From: CAG-411 sp963643465
GTDB taxonomy: Bacteria; Bacillota; Clostridia; Lachnospirales; Lachnospiraceae
Length of the DNA: 64,000 nt
Direction: 5' to 3'
Assembly: GCA_963643465.1 (NCBI GenBank)
Contig: CAVIJT010000005.1
Location: 124,001-188,000 of the forward strand
A program made the translations under genes and the position numbers. Numbering within the stretch: the stretch's first letter is position 1; each line of letters opens with the position of its first letter. Below the pieces are notes generated by a model. That model was not told the origin of the DNA. It worked only from the letters and a program-made list of their open reading frames with translations, and made no database searches. This document shows positions 1 through 9,251 of the stretch, piece after piece.

Positions 1-1233
1 TTGACTGGCAATATCCAAAATACCATCGGTTAAGGAATTTACCTGTTCTACGCTCTTGCTTTCCTCGATTGCCTGTTCCAGTACACTGAGGATTTCATTT
101 ACTTTCTGTTCGGTGTTGCTAAGGTTTGCACGAGCAGAGCGTTCTACTTGGTCTGCCTGCTGCTTCATACCTACAGAGTATTCTTTTAGTTCGTCAGAAC
201 GTTCTGCAATAGCACGGACTTCGTTGTTGACCGTATCTGTATTTTCGTTGATGCGTTCTACATTATTAGATACATCCATCATAGTAGCGGAAAGTTCTTC
301 TGTAAGTGCGGATAAGTCGCTGACACTGTCTCCGGAAGTAACTACACTTTGTTTTACATCTTTTACAACTACATCAATCTTTTCAGAGTTATCTACAATG
401 GTATGGAAAATACTCTGCAATTTTTCAATAAAGTCATTTACACCGTTAGTAAGAAGCTCTAACTCTGCGACTTTTGCAACGGTAAGTCGTTTGGTAAGAT
501 CACCTTTACGGTTATTGATGTCGGAAAGAATGATACTAAGTTCTTTTTGGGTCTTATGAATAGGTCTAACCACACCAATAATTACGACGAATACAACTAG
601 GATAATTAAAACCATACTGATTAAAATAATCATAATATTGGTAACAAATGCGCTACGGTAAGTAGCAGAAAGATTTGATTTTGCTTCTGTAGCAAGGGTG
701 TGTGCCTCTTCATTTAACGAGTCGATATTAGAGCGAATGGCATCTCCATACTCAGCAAATTCATTGTTCGCACACTGATAAGCAAGGGTTGTCTCGCTGT
801 TCGCACTGTATGCAATCAGGTTTTTCAGTGTGTCTTTGTATAATAAGTAATTTTCGATAATAGCATTGTACTGTTTTGCAGTATCTGCAGTTACATATTG
901 TTGGTAATCTTTTAACTCTGCTTCCAAAGTAGCTTCATCTTCATCAATTTCTTCAACAATACTTACCATAGTTTCAAATTTGGTGGCAATAATATGGGAG
1001 AGTGCCTTTTGATGGATGTTTTGCACATCTTCCTGTATCTTACTCATGGAGGAAATACTCTCCAGATAGTTGTTTGCAATTTGGTCTGCTTCATTATTGA
1101 CGCTGCGAATATTAGAAAGACCAATGATATTTGAAACAATGGAAAAAATACCTAATATCAAAACCGGAATCATTACAATTTCCCGTATTCCTATTTTGTG
1201 TTTGGTTGTTTTCTTGACTGTAGCCTTCTTCAT
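1..1233 (-). CDS. Methyl-accepting chemotaxis protein, C-terminus beyond window
   Basis: Transmembrane chemoreceptor that would pass ligand signals to CheW/CheA. Reading from the ATG at 1233 there are 411 open codons to the window edge. A first membrane helix (about residues 19-39) is followed by a helical extracellular domain of about 160 residues, a second helix (about 203-226, rich in I/V/L), a HAMP region starting at the VVRPI motif, and the start of the signalling coiled coil. The reading ends at LTDGILDIASQ, just before where the conserved receptor tip ([16 protein letters not shown] in the other receptors here) should come, so the gene is cut by the window and not broken. The start has a strong GAGGGGGG ribosome site. 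It begins 14 bp after the solute-binding protein gene and is very likely co-transcribed with it. Confidence 0.93.
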   Translation of the reverse strand, partial: MKKATVKKTTKHKIGIREIVMIPVLILGIFSIVSNIIGLSNIRSVNNEADQIANNYLESISSMSKIQEDVQNIHQKALSHIIATKFETMVSIVEEIDEDEATLEAELKDYQQYVTADTAKQYNAIIENYLLYKDTLKNLIAYSANSETTLAYQCANNEFAEYGDAIRSNIDSLNEEAHTLATEAKSNLSATYRSAFVTNIMIILISMVLIILVVFVVIIGVVRPIHKTQKELSIILSDINNRKGDLTKRLTVAKVAELELLTNGVNDFIEKLQSIFHTIVDNSEKIDVVVKDVKQSVVTSGDSVSDLSALTEELSATMMDVSNNVERINENTDTVNNEVRAIAERSDELKEYSVGMKQQADQVERSARANLSNTEQKVNEILSVLEQAIEESKSVEQVNSLTDGILDIASQ

Positions 1234-1247
1234 CTTGTTTCCCCCCT

Positions 1248-2516
1248 CTATTCAGTTGCAGTAATCTTGCTTACAAGATTATCCATGATTTCCTGTAAAG
1301 ATAAATTACTTCCTTTCTCTCCGGTGGCCATCTGTGTACCAAATTCAGCAACCGGGTCCCAGTAGTATCCGCCGATGCGCTGCAAGCTACCAAACTGAGA
1401 TTGTTCAAGAAGTGCTTTAATGGCAACATTTTCTTTTACAGCCTCTGTTTCGGAAGCCGCTGCATTTGCAGGACCTTGTCCACGTTTTTCAAAACGAAGA
1501 AGCTGATTTTCTTCCGTAACCATCCATTCTGCTAACTTAGTAGCCCACTCCTTTTCTTCAGAGTAAGAGTTGACACCCACCATTTTGTAACCGGTGTAAG
1601 AACCCATTTGTACATCCTGTCCGGCTACGGAATAGGTTGGAAGTTTGGTAGCGGCATAATCATCGCCCCATGCCTCTTGTAAACGGTCAGCTAACCAAAC
1701 ACCACTAATCCCGGCAATGACACTGCCATCTTTTGCTCCAGCTACCAATCCTTCGTCATCTGTTGCAAGAAATCCTTTGGAATTTGCAATGGAAAGCATA
1801 CTTTCTGCAACGTCTACACCTTTGATTTCTCCTTTGTCATCGTTCCAAGTACAGTAGTTGGTGATACCATCATCATTTAAACCGACGGTGAGACCTGTGT
1901 TTGCAAAGAAAGAATATAAATACCAGCCAGAAGTCCAGTCCATGGTAACGTATTTTCCTTGTTTGCCTGCTTTGTCAATCATATCATTCAAATTTCCTAG
2001 ATCACCGTCACCAAAATATTTCTTATTATAGAACATGAAATATCCATTATCTGCGGTCAGTGGATAAGCATACAAGGTATCGTTGATAGAGGCTGCTGAA
2101 ACAGCACCTTCCAGAGAAGAACTGATAATACTATCCGCATTCTCCACTGGTCTTAGCACGCCGGAAGCTGCTAGTGCCTGTAACTGGTCGTCTGCGAACG
2201 TAAATACATCTGCACATTCTGAAACGTTATCCAATGCAGTTTTTCTACAATCGGCTTCGCCCACTGCCTCGATGGTAATATCAAACTGCGCTTCACCTTT
2301 GTATTTTTCAGTGAAACTGTCTACCGTTTGTTGGAGCAATTCCTGATCTTCTTTAGCACCCCATAATTTTAGGGACACAACTCCATCATCCTTTTTGGTT
2401 TCTTCCAAATTTTGTAGTTTGAAATCTTTTTTTGTCTCCGCTTCCTGTCCGCAGCCAGCACAAAGTCCCCCGATCATGCTGACAACAAGAAAGCTGCTTA
2501 CTATTTGTTTCCTCAT
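1248..2516 (-). CDS. Extracellular solute-binding lipoprotein (family 1, sugar type)
   Basis: 422-residue substrate-binding protein of the maltose/oligosaccharide family 1 type. Residues 1-22 look like a lipoprotein signal: basic start (MRKQ), hydrophobic stretch, then a lipobox-like LCAGC with lipidation expected on the last Cys (Cys rather than Leu/Ala at -3 is atypical). The mature part shows the family pattern: VSLKLWGAKEDQ near the start, a TFADDQLQALAASGVL segment, and the NKKYF and GISGVWLADRLQEAWG regions typical of sugar binders. No permease or ATPase genes lie beside it; the next gene is a chemoreceptor. It may therefore work with a distant permease or present ligand to the receptor. 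Start supported by AAAGGGG about 10 bp upstream. The ligand is not predictable. Confidence 0.88.
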   Translation of the reverse strand: MRKQIVSSFLVVSMIGGLCAGCGQEAETKKDFKLQNLEETKKDDGVVSLKLWGAKEDQELLQQTVDSFTEKYKGEAQFDITIEAVGEADCRKTALDNVSECADVFTFADDQLQALAASGVLRPVENADSIISSSLEGAVSAASINDTLYAYPLTADNGYFMFYNKKYFGDGDLGNLNDMIDKAGKQGKYVTMDWTSGWYLYSFFANTGLTVGLNDDGITNYCTWNDDKGEIKGVDVAESMLSIANSKGFLATDDEGLVAGAKDGSVIAGISGVWLADRLQEAWGDDYAATKLPTYSVAGQDVQMGSYTGYKMVGVNSYSEEKEWATKLAEWMVTEENQLLRFEKRGQGPANAAASETEAVKENVAIKALLEQSQFGSLQRIGGYYWDPVAEFGTQMATGEKGSNLSLQEIMDNLVSKITATE

Positions 2517-2627
2517 TCTCTACACCCCTTTTGTAAAAAATATAGTAACTACTTCAATCACGAATAGAGCCTCAAGGGTAGAGACATCTGTTCATGACCT
2601 ACAATTAGCAGGTTTCAGATACCTATA

Positions 2628-2656
2628 ATTTTATCACTTTTGCACAAGAGTATCAA
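2628..2656 (-). promoter_or_regulatory. Promoter of the binding-protein/chemoreceptor operon
   Basis: On the minus strand TTGATA (2656-2651) and TAAAAT (2633-2628) are separated by 17 bp. The resulting leader of about 105 nt contains a nested hairpin (ATCTG pairing with CAGAT around ACCTGC/GTAGGT, roughly 2580-2620) before the start codon at 2516. Confidence 0.6.
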
Positions 2657-2693
2657 GAGAAAATGGGGAAAATAGGCAGGGAAAAATTGTAAT

Positions 2694-3227
2694 TTATATA
2701 AGAGAAGAAACTGCAGTAGAGGCTTGGGACAAAATAGGAAAAATTTCTTCTCCAGAAAAACGGTCCTTGTTTTGGCAATAGGCATTGTAACCGCCTTGGA
2801 CTTGATAAGTTAATAAAATATTTGCCTTCATATTGTTTTTAAATTCCGGATTCAAAGTTTCAATATATGTACGGATTTCTCGTTCAATACTTTGTGGAAA
2901 TAGGGGTTCCTGAGGTCCGGAAAATAAAATTTCTGTCAGTGTTCGTTGGGAAATGAAAGCGTAAAATAACTCTTTGGTAAAATCAGCAGCATTGGTAAGA
3001 ACCCATTCTGGATGTGCGATGCTTTGAAACACATTGGTGACAGTTTCTTGCTGCAATTTCTCAGATAAATCAAAAATATCCTGGTAATGGAGGTAAAAAG
3101 TGGCTTTACTGATTTCTGCAATTTTGCAAAGTTCTGTTACCGTTATTTTTTCTAAAGGTTTTCTAGCACGTAGCTGTAAAAAGGCGTTACTGATTGCGCG
3201 CAGCGTTTTTTTCTTTCTTAAATCCAT
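2694..3227 (-). CDS. TetR/AcrR-family transcriptional regulator
   Basis: 177-residue DNA-binding repressor type protein. The N-terminus (MDLRKKKTLRAISNAFLQL) and the helix-turn-helix around residues 25-50 (ITVTELCKIAEISKATFYLHY) match the TetR family; the C-terminal ligand domain is not diagnostic. I place the start at 3227 because AAAGGAG lies at the right distance; an upstream in-frame ATG at 3314 adds 29 residues with no TetR character. It lies downstream of and in the same direction as the branching-enzyme promoter region on the opposite strand, so it is divergent from glgB (226 bp apart) and may control it, the usual arrangement for such regulators. That target is inference. Confidence 0.9.
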   Translation of the reverse strand: MDLRKKKTLRAISNAFLQLRARKPLEKITVTELCKIAEISKATFYLHYQDIFDLSEKLQQETVTNVFQSIAHPEWVLTNAADFTKELFYAFISQRTLTEILFSGPQEPLFPQSIEREIRTYIETLNPEFKNNMKANILLTYQVQGGYNAYCQNKDRFSGEEIFPILSQASTAVSSLI

Positions 3228-3453
3228 AAAAAAGCTCCTTTCTATTTGGAGAATAATTGCGTTGGAATAGTTATTAGTAGTATAACTTTTTGGACGATTT
3301 TTGACAATAGTCAAATAATTGACTGTGATTTAATTTTGTAAATTGTTTTTTCGAGGTATAAGAAGTATATTGAGGGAGAAGATGTCAGGTTGCTTTTAAA
3401 GTAAAATGTACATTTTTATATAGAAAGTGAAGAAGAAAAAAGGGGGAAAGTGA

Positions 3454-5220
3454 ATGGATGCCTATGGATTTTATACCGGACAGAGTTTTGATGCCTATGA
3501 ATGGTTAGGGGCTCATGTGGAGGGTGAACGGACTGTGTTTCGAACCTTTGCGCCGAATGCAGCAGGTGTATGTCTTCGCTATGAGAAACAGGAAATTCCC
3601 ATGGTAAAAATATACGATGGCAATTTTTATGAGACAACTGTAGATAAAAATTTGGATGGAGTCTCTTACGAGTATCGTATTTATCGAAAGGATGGCGGTT
3701 ATACCGATCACTGTGATCCTTATGGATTTGAAATGGAATTGCGGCCAGCTCATCAGTCTGTTGTAAGAGAGCAGAAACAGTATGTATTTCAGGATGATTC
3801 CTGGATGCGAAAAAGAAATAATTGTGAGGATGGTCCTCTGAACATTTATGAGATTCATGCAGGTTCTTGGAAGAAGGATGGAGAGCAGTGGTATACCTAT
3901 GATGTATTGGGAGAACAGTTGCTTCCATATTTGAAAAAGAATGGTTATAACTATGTAGAGTTCATGCCAATTAGTGAGTACCCCTGTGATGAAAGCTGGG
4001 GATATCAAACCACAGGTTTTTATGCACCTACCAGTCGGTATGGAACTGGAGAACAATTACGAAAAATGATTGATTTATTGCATCAGCACAACATAGGTGT
4101 GATTTTGGATTTTGTACCAGTACATTTTGCAATAGATTCTTATGGATTGGGACAATATGATGGAAGTGCATTATATGAATATCCCAACTATGATGTGGGA
4201 GTCAGTGAGTGGGGCAGTTATAATTTTATGCACTCCAGAGGAGAAGTACGAAGTTTTTTGCAATCCTGTGCCAATTATTGGTTGAAAGAGTATCATTTTG
4301 ATGGACTTCGTATGGATGCCATTAGTCGCATTATTTATTGGAATGGAGAAGAACGGCGAGGTGTCAATGGAAATGCGCTTGATTTTATTAAAGTGATGAA
4401 TCGTGGATTAAAAGAACGAAATCGTGGATGTATGTTAATTGCAGAGGATTCCACAAATTTTCCTAATGTGACAAAATCGGTGGATGAGGGTGGACTTGGA
4501 TTTGATTACAAATGGAACATGGGATGGATGCACGATACATTATCCTATTTTCAGACAGCTCCAGAGTATCGGACGGAAAACTATCATAAGCTTACATTTT
4601 CCATGATGTATCATTATCAAGAGAAATATTTACTACCGTTGTCTCATGATGAGGTAGTACATGGAAAAGCCACTATTTTACAAAAAATGAACGGGCAATA
4701 TGAAGAAAAATTCCCTCAGGGAAGAGCTTTCTATTTGTATATGATGGTGCATCCGGGAAAGAAATTGAACTTTATGGGAAATGAATTTGGACAGCTTAGG
4801 GAGTGGGATGAGAAAAGAGAGCAGGATTGGTTACTGTTTGATTATCCCATTCATGATGCGTTTGCATTATATATGAAGGAATTGCATCAGTTGTATCAGA
4901 CACATCCAGCACTTTATGAAATGGATTTTGAACCAGAAGGATTTAGCTGGATTGACTGTCATCAGGAGAGTCGGTGTTTATATGCAATTCTCCGAAAAGG
5001 GAAAAAAGAAAGGTTGGCTGCGATATTTAATTTTAGTGACAAGCCACAAAACGAGTATCAAGTAAACATACCCGATGGTTCGAAAGGAAAGGTTTTATTA
5101 TATACAGATTGGGAAGTGTTTGGAGGAACTACCCCAAAGGAACAGCAGATTGCAACGCTGGAAAAGGAAAAGTTAGTTTGTAATCTGGTACCATTTTCGG
5201 GGATTTTACTACAATTATAG
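3454..5220 (+). CDS. glgB: 1,4-alpha-glucan branching enzyme
   Basis: 588-residue GH13 enzyme that cuts alpha-1,4 glucan and re-joins it as alpha-1,6 branches during glycogen synthesis. An N-terminal CBM48-like domain (about 15-110, FRTFAPNAAGVCL) precedes the TIM barrel with IYEIHAGSWKK, the nucleophile Asp288 in DGLRMDAIS, acid/base Glu331 in LIAEDSTNFP, and Asp399 in LSHDEVVHG, followed by a C-terminal beta domain. It is shorter than many GlgB proteins (typically over 620 residues), mainly for lack of an extra N-terminal domain. Start chosen from AAGGGGGAAAG just upstream. The next gene, 118 bp on, is another GH13 enzyme, suggesting a glucan storage/turnover unit; no glgC, glgD, glgA or glgP is in view. 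Confidence 0.95.
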   Translation: MDAYGFYTGQSFDAYEWLGAHVEGERTVFRTFAPNAAGVCLRYEKQEIPMVKIYDGNFYETTVDKNLDGVSYEYRIYRKDGGYTDHCDPYGFEMELRPAHQSVVREQKQYVFQDDSWMRKRNNCEDGPLNIYEIHAGSWKKDGEQWYTYDVLGEQLLPYLKKNGYNYVEFMPISEYPCDESWGYQTTGFYAPTSRYGTGEQLRKMIDLLHQHNIGVILDFVPVHFAIDSYGLGQYDGSALYEYPNYDVGVSEWGSYNFMHSRGEVRSFLQSCANYWLKEYHFDGLRMDAISRIIYWNGEERRGVNGNALDFIKVMNRGLKERNRGCMLIAEDSTNFPNVTKSVDEGGLGFDYKWNMGWMHDTLSYFQTAPEYRTENYHKLTFSMMYHYQEKYLLPLSHDEVVHGKATILQKMNGQYEEKFPQGRAFYLYMMVHPGKKLNFMGNEFGQLREWDEKREQDWLLFDYPIHDAFALYMKELHQLYQTHPALYEMDFEPEGFSWIDCHQESRCLYAILRKGKKERLAAIFNFSDKPQNEYQVNIPDGSKGKVLLYTDWEVFGGTTPKEQQIATLEKEKLVCNLVPFSGILLQL

Positions 5221-5338
5221 AAAAGAAAAATAAAATGTTCCAAAAATTGTAAAACAACCGTAATAGTTATCAAAAGAAAAGATGATATAATATTACTGAA
5301 AAACGCACATGAATAGGAGAAAAGGAGAGGTAAATTTT

Positions 5339-7048
5339 ATGGCATGGTATGACGAAGCGGTATTTTATCACATTTATCCATTAGGAATGACAGGGGCACC
5401 AAAACAGAATGCGTATGAAGAACCACAGCATCGTTTGCTCACATTACTTCCTTGGATTAATCATTTGAAAGAAATTGGTGTCAATGCAATTTACATTGGT
5501 CCGTTGTTTGAATCTGTTGGACATGGATATGAGACAACGGATTACAAAAAGTTAGACAGTCGTCTTGGAACCAATGAGGATTTGAAAAAATTTGTGGAGG
5601 AATGTCACAAGCAGGAAATTCGTGTAATATTTGATGGAGTGTTCAATCACACTGGAAGAGATTTCTTTGCATTTAAAGATTTGCAACAGAACAGAGAGCA
5701 GTCTAAATATCGGGATTGGTACTGTAATGTGAATTTTGGAGGCAATAATGAGTATAACGATGGATTTTCTTATGAAAATTGGGGCGGATATAACCTTTTA
5801 GTGAAATTGAATCAAAAAAATCCAGAAGTAAAAGAGTATATCAGTGATGTCATTCGTTTTTGGGTAAGCGAATTTGATGTGGATGGTATTCGATTGGATG
5901 CAGCGGATGTGCTGGATTTTGATTTCATGAAGACACTTCGTGCAGTGGCAAATGAGGTGAAACCAGAATTTTGGCTTATGGGTGAGGTCATTCATGGGGA
6001 TTATAATCGCTGGGTAAATGAAGGAACACTTCATTCTGTAACAAACTATCAACTTCATAAAGCATTGTATTCCGGTCACAATGATCACAATTATTTTGAG
6101 ATTGCACATACGGTAAAACGTTTGTATGAACTGGGTGGCAATCGTCCCGATGGATTAAAACTCTACAATTTTGTAGATAATCATGACGTGGAGCGAATTT
6201 ATACGAAACTTTCCAACAAAGCACATTTTGCACCAGTGCATATTTTAATGTATACATTGCCTGGCGTACCTTCTTTGTATTATGGTTCAGAGTTCGGTAT
6301 TGAGGGTAAGAAGGAACAATGGTCAGATGACTCACTACGTCCGGAATTACATTTGGAAGATTTCAAAGATGCAGTAGAAAAGAATCCATGTACAAAACTT
6401 CTTGCCGGACTAGGTAAGATACGTCATAAGATTCCTGCCCTGTCTTATGGAGATTATCGGGAATTGCAGCTTATGAACCGTCAATATGCGTTTTCCAGAA
6501 GTTATAAAGGAACTTCGGTGGTAGTTGCAGTGAATAACGATGACAATGATTTTACCATGACACTTCCAGTAGAGAGTGAGGAAATGTATATTGGAGCGTT
6601 ATCGGGGGAAAAGGTTCAGCCAAACAATCGTTGTATTACTGTGAAGGTAAAGGCAAATGGCGGAGACATTTGGGTTCCTGAAAAAGCATATGAGGCAGAC
6701 AATACCGTTAGTGGTACGATAGATGTAGAACAAGTTGCAAAAGAGCAGCCAAAACCTGTGAAGAAGGAAACTCCTAAGCCAGAAGAAAAAGAAGTGGTAA
6801 AGGCAGAGGAAAAGAAAGTAGCAGTACAAAAAACTGTGGTGGAGGAAAAGAAGAGTATAGCTCCAGAGAAAAAGGAGCAGCCACAAAAAAATAGTGAAGA
6901 GTTTGAGAGAGGACGAATTGCTGGATTGCAAGAGGCGATACTTGCCATTATGGAAAAGAATGGACCAGTCACAGACCAGATGCGAAAAGATGTTATGGAT
7001 AATGTGTACCATGATTCTTTGGTAAATTGGGTGAAGAGTTTTCGATAA
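5339..7048 (+). CDS. Alpha-amylase-family (GH13) glycosidase with charged C-terminal tail
   Basis: 569-residue GH13 enzyme, probably cytoplasmic because no signal peptide is seen. It begins WYDEAVFYHIYPLGM, carries DGVFNHTG, the nucleophile Asp187 in DGIRLDAAD, acid/base Glu216 in LMGEVIHG and Asp283 in FVDNHDVERI. A beta domain ends near residue 455. Then comes a Pro/Lys/Glu-rich stretch (about 470-515) and a small helical end (EEFERGRIAGLQEAILAIME...), which is not part of ordinary amylases. Substrate cannot be fixed: cyclomaltodextrinase, neopullulanase or maltogenic amylase are all possible. I prefer the ATG at 5339 (GGAGAGG nine bases upstream, family-like start) to the upstream ATG at 5309. 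Confidence 0.9.
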   Translation: MAWYDEAVFYHIYPLGMTGAPKQNAYEEPQHRLLTLLPWINHLKEIGVNAIYIGPLFESVGHGYETTDYKKLDSRLGTNEDLKKFVEECHKQEIRVIFDGVFNHTGRDFFAFKDLQQNREQSKYRDWYCNVNFGGNNEYNDGFSYENWGGYNLLVKLNQKNPEVKEYISDVIRFWVSEFDVDGIRLDAADVLDFDFMKTLRAVANEVKPEFWLMGEVIHGDYNRWVNEGTLHSVTNYQLHKALYSGHNDHNYFEIAHTVKRLYELGGNRPDGLKLYNFVDNHDVERIYTKLSNKAHFAPVHILMYTLPGVPSLYYGSEFGIEGKKEQWSDDSLRPELHLEDFKDAVEKNPCTKLLAGLGKIRHKIPALSYGDYRELQLMNRQYAFSRSYKGTSVVVAVNNDDNDFTMTLPVESEEMYIGALSGEKVQPNNRCITVKVKANGGDIWVPEKAYEADNTVSGTIDVEQVAKEQPKPVKKETPKPEEKEVVKAEEKKVAVQKTVVEEKKSIAPEKKEQPQKNSEEFERGRIAGLQEAILAIMEKNGPVTDQMRKDVMDNVYHDSLVNWVKSFR

Positions 7049-7064
7049 AAACAAAAATGTTGGG

Positions 7065-7090
7065 AGTCGTTGTACGTAAGTACAGCGGCT
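7065..7090 (+). terminator. Probable terminator after the amylase gene
   Basis: Inverted repeat AGTCGTTGTAC (7065-7075) / GTACAGCGGCT (7080-7090), including G-U pairs, 17 bp after the stop codon. The following T content is weak, so termination may be partial. Confidence 0.45.
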
Positions 7091-7162
7091 TCTGTTGCGT
7101 AGAAAAAAATGCTATTATGTATGAAAAAGACAGCAATTATTTTAAGAGAACACAGTAAAATT

Positions 7163-7240
7163 ACGTTCAGAACATAAAAACGACGTTTGGAACAGGAGGC
7201 GGTTACATCACTTTACATGGATAAAATTGGATGTTAAAAT
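7163..7240 (+). promoter_or_regulatory. LytTR-type operator and promoter of the response-regulator operon
   Basis: Direct repeats ACGTTCAGAAC (7163-7173) and ACGTTTGGAAC (7183-7193), period 20, resemble the paired boxes bound by LytTR/AgrA regulators. They precede a good promoter: TTTACA (7212-7217), 17 bp, TAAAAT (7235-7240). The same pair occurs at 9252-9282. Confidence 0.65.
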
Positions 7241-7300
7241 AAGGTCGTTTGAAAACTGTTACGAAGAAAATGCACCCATAAAAGAAGGGAAGAATAGCTA

Positions 7301-7987
7301 GTGCTCATTGGAATATGTGAAGATAGAAAAGAAGACTGTATTTGGATTGAGAGAGTATGTACAGAAATTATAGAACCAATGGAAAAGAACTATGAGATTA
7401 GGACATTTTTTGATGGACAGGACGTGTTAGAATGTCGGGACAAAATTGATCTTTTGTTTTTAGATATTGAAATGCCAAGAGTAGATGGAATTCAAGTAAA
7501 AGAGCAATTTCAAAAAGAGGGCAAGGATACCATGATTTTGTATGTGACCATACACGATGAATTGATGAGGTCTGCATTTGGGATACATGTATATGGATTT
7601 ATTCAAAAATGCAGGTTAAAACAACAAATGCAGCAAATACTCCCAGAGGCTTTGGAGGTTTTGCAAAACTTTTGTCTCATTGAAGGTAATGTGGATAGCA
7701 GAAATGTAGTATACATAAAAGCAGAGCATGTGTATAGTAGAATTGTAATGGAAGATGGTAGTGAACGATTGCTTAGAACTTCTTTAGAAAAATTCGAAAA
7801 ACAACTGACGCGTGTAGGATTTATTCGTACTCATAAAAGTTATTTGGTAAATCCAATATGGATTCGCAAAATAGAAGGCAAAGAAGTGAAGATGGTGCAA
7901 GCAAATATTCCCATATCGGTTCGTTTAAGGGCTAAGGTAAAAAAGGAATATGAGGAATATTGTAAGATACATGCAGGATATTGTTAA
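7301..7987 (+). CDS. LytTR-family (AgrA-like) response regulator
   Basis: 228-residue two-component regulator. Receiver domain: acidic pocket CEDRKED (7-12) and the phosphate acceptor Asp55 in LLFLDIEMPRVDG. The output domain (about 130-225) is LytTR type: VVYIKAEHVYSRIVMEDG, RTHKSYLVNP and a basic end. The start is GTG at 7301 with AGAAGGGAAG upstream; the protein begins LIGICEDRK as the family does. The kinase follows 46 bp later in the same direction. The direct repeats at 7163-7193 and again at 9252-9282 are the expected shape for its own binding sites, suggesting autoregulation and control of the downstream chemoreceptor. That link is inferred. Confidence 0.94.
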   Translation: MLIGICEDRKEDCIWIERVCTEIIEPMEKNYEIRTFFDGQDVLECRDKIDLLFLDIEMPRVDGIQVKEQFQKEGKDTMILYVTIHDELMRSAFGIHVYGFIQKCRLKQQMQQILPEALEVLQNFCLIEGNVDSRNVVYIKAEHVYSRIVMEDGSERLLRTSLEKFEKQLTRVGFIRTHKSYLVNPIWIRKIEGKEVKMVQANIPISVRLRAKVKKEYEEYCKIHAGYC

Positions 7988-8033
7988 AGACAATGTGAAA
8001 ATTCGAAACAAATGAAAAAAAGGGGGAAACAGA

Positions 8034-9218
8034 ATGGAGAAAGAGCATGTTACATATGAGGCTTATTTGGCATCTATATATAAGTATGGAATGTGTACTT
8101 TGATTTTTGCCTGTATTTTGGCCGATTTGGTATATACTCTTATGAAAATTTTAGGATATTATCCTTCGGTTTCATGGGTAGGATTGATTGCCTTTGATTG
8201 TATGGATATGTTCTTTTCTATATTATCTTTTTTTCTGGTGCGAAAATCTATTAAAAATGGAAGAATTATGGAGAAACAGCTTAAGGCAGGAAAGCTGTTT
8301 TCTTTTATTGTTTTATTGATACAGTGGAATTTCATTTTGTATTTGATTCCATCCCGTGTTTTTTGGGCGATGTTAGCATTCTTTTGTATCCTAATTTGTT
8401 TTTTTCTTGATATTCGTTTGTTGGTCATCTTTGGGGCATCTTGTATTGTGTCCCTTTTTGTGGCATGGAAAATAGTAGGGAGTTCCATATATCCGGTTAG
8501 TAGTTCTATGACCGCAGACTGGATTTGTTGTATCGTTATTTTATGTTTGTCAGTGATTGGAATTATGGCATTTGTCTTTTTTATGACCCATTTGCAGTGG
8601 GTGTATAAACAGGATGACAGACAAACTCATTGGCAAAAGAAATATTATCATCGTATGTTGGAACAAGAGGAAGGAATGCGCCGACTTCGTCATGATATGA
8701 AGAAACATTTTTATGCCATAGATGCACTTGTAGCTGCTAGTGAGTATGAAAAATTACAAAAATATACAGCGGATTTGATTGTTAAGGTGCAGGAGTTTAG
8801 CGGGCTTCGTACTGGAAATTATATGGCAGACAGCTTTTTGGATGCAGCAGTGGAGGAATTGAGAGAACAGGGGGAGATACATGTAGAATTGGTAGGAACG
8901 TTTCCGCAAAAGATGAACATAACGGACATGGATTTTTGCATTATTTTTGCCAATGCAGTGGAAAATGCAAAAGAGGCGTTGAAACAGGTAGAAGGCGAGA
9001 GGTGTTTGAGTCTTAGAATTAAAAATTATAGAGAAAGACTATATATTACCATTAGTAACACTACAAATGGAATTATTAGGGAGGTAAACCGCTCTACTAA
9101 ATCAGGAAAACTACATGGATATGGAATTGGGAATATGCGATTGGTAGCAGAAAAATATGGAGGAAGTGTAAAATTTACACAAGGAGAACGTGAATTTAAG
9201 GTAGAAATATGTATTTAA
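8034..9218 (+). CDS. AgrC-like sensor histidine kinase (GHKL type, six-helix sensor)
   Basis: 394-residue membrane kinase expected to phosphorylate the adjacent LytTR regulator. Residues about 18-190 form roughly six hydrophobic helices, then a coiled segment leads to His220 in RRLRHDMKKH, the H-box of LytS/AgrC-type kinases. The ATP-binding domain has FCIIFANAVENAKEA (N box) and GYGIGNMRLVAEKYGG. The sensor is strongly similar, from residue 1, to the N-terminus of the chemoreceptor at 9408: both share the pattern LLIQWN(F/Y)ILY and PSV/PAVSW at equal spacing. No AgrD-like pheromone or AgrB-like protease gene is visible nearby, so the stimulus is unknown. Confidence 0.93.
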   Translation: MEKEHVTYEAYLASIYKYGMCTLIFACILADLVYTLMKILGYYPSVSWVGLIAFDCMDMFFSILSFFLVRKSIKNGRIMEKQLKAGKLFSFIVLLIQWNFILYLIPSRVFWAMLAFFCILICFFLDIRLLVIFGASCIVSLFVAWKIVGSSIYPVSSSMTADWICCIVILCLSVIGIMAFVFFMTHLQWVYKQDDRQTHWQKKYYHRMLEQEEGMRRLRHDMKKHFYAIDALVAASEYEKLQKYTADLIVKVQEFSGLRTGNYMADSFLDAAVEELREQGEIHVELVGTFPQKMNITDMDFCIIFANAVENAKEALKQVEGERCLSLRIKNYRERLYITISNTTNGIIREVNRSTKSGKLHGYGIGNMRLVAEKYGGSVKFTQGEREFKVEICI

Positions 9219-9251
9219 CTATGAAAATTAATCTTAAAAATCAGAAAGCAA

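Noticed and set aside
7301..9218. Complete Agr quorum-sensing system
   Set aside because: No AgrB-like membrane protease or pheromone precursor is visible in either strand near the kinase; the M50-like protein at 11160 is a different family with its own terminator.
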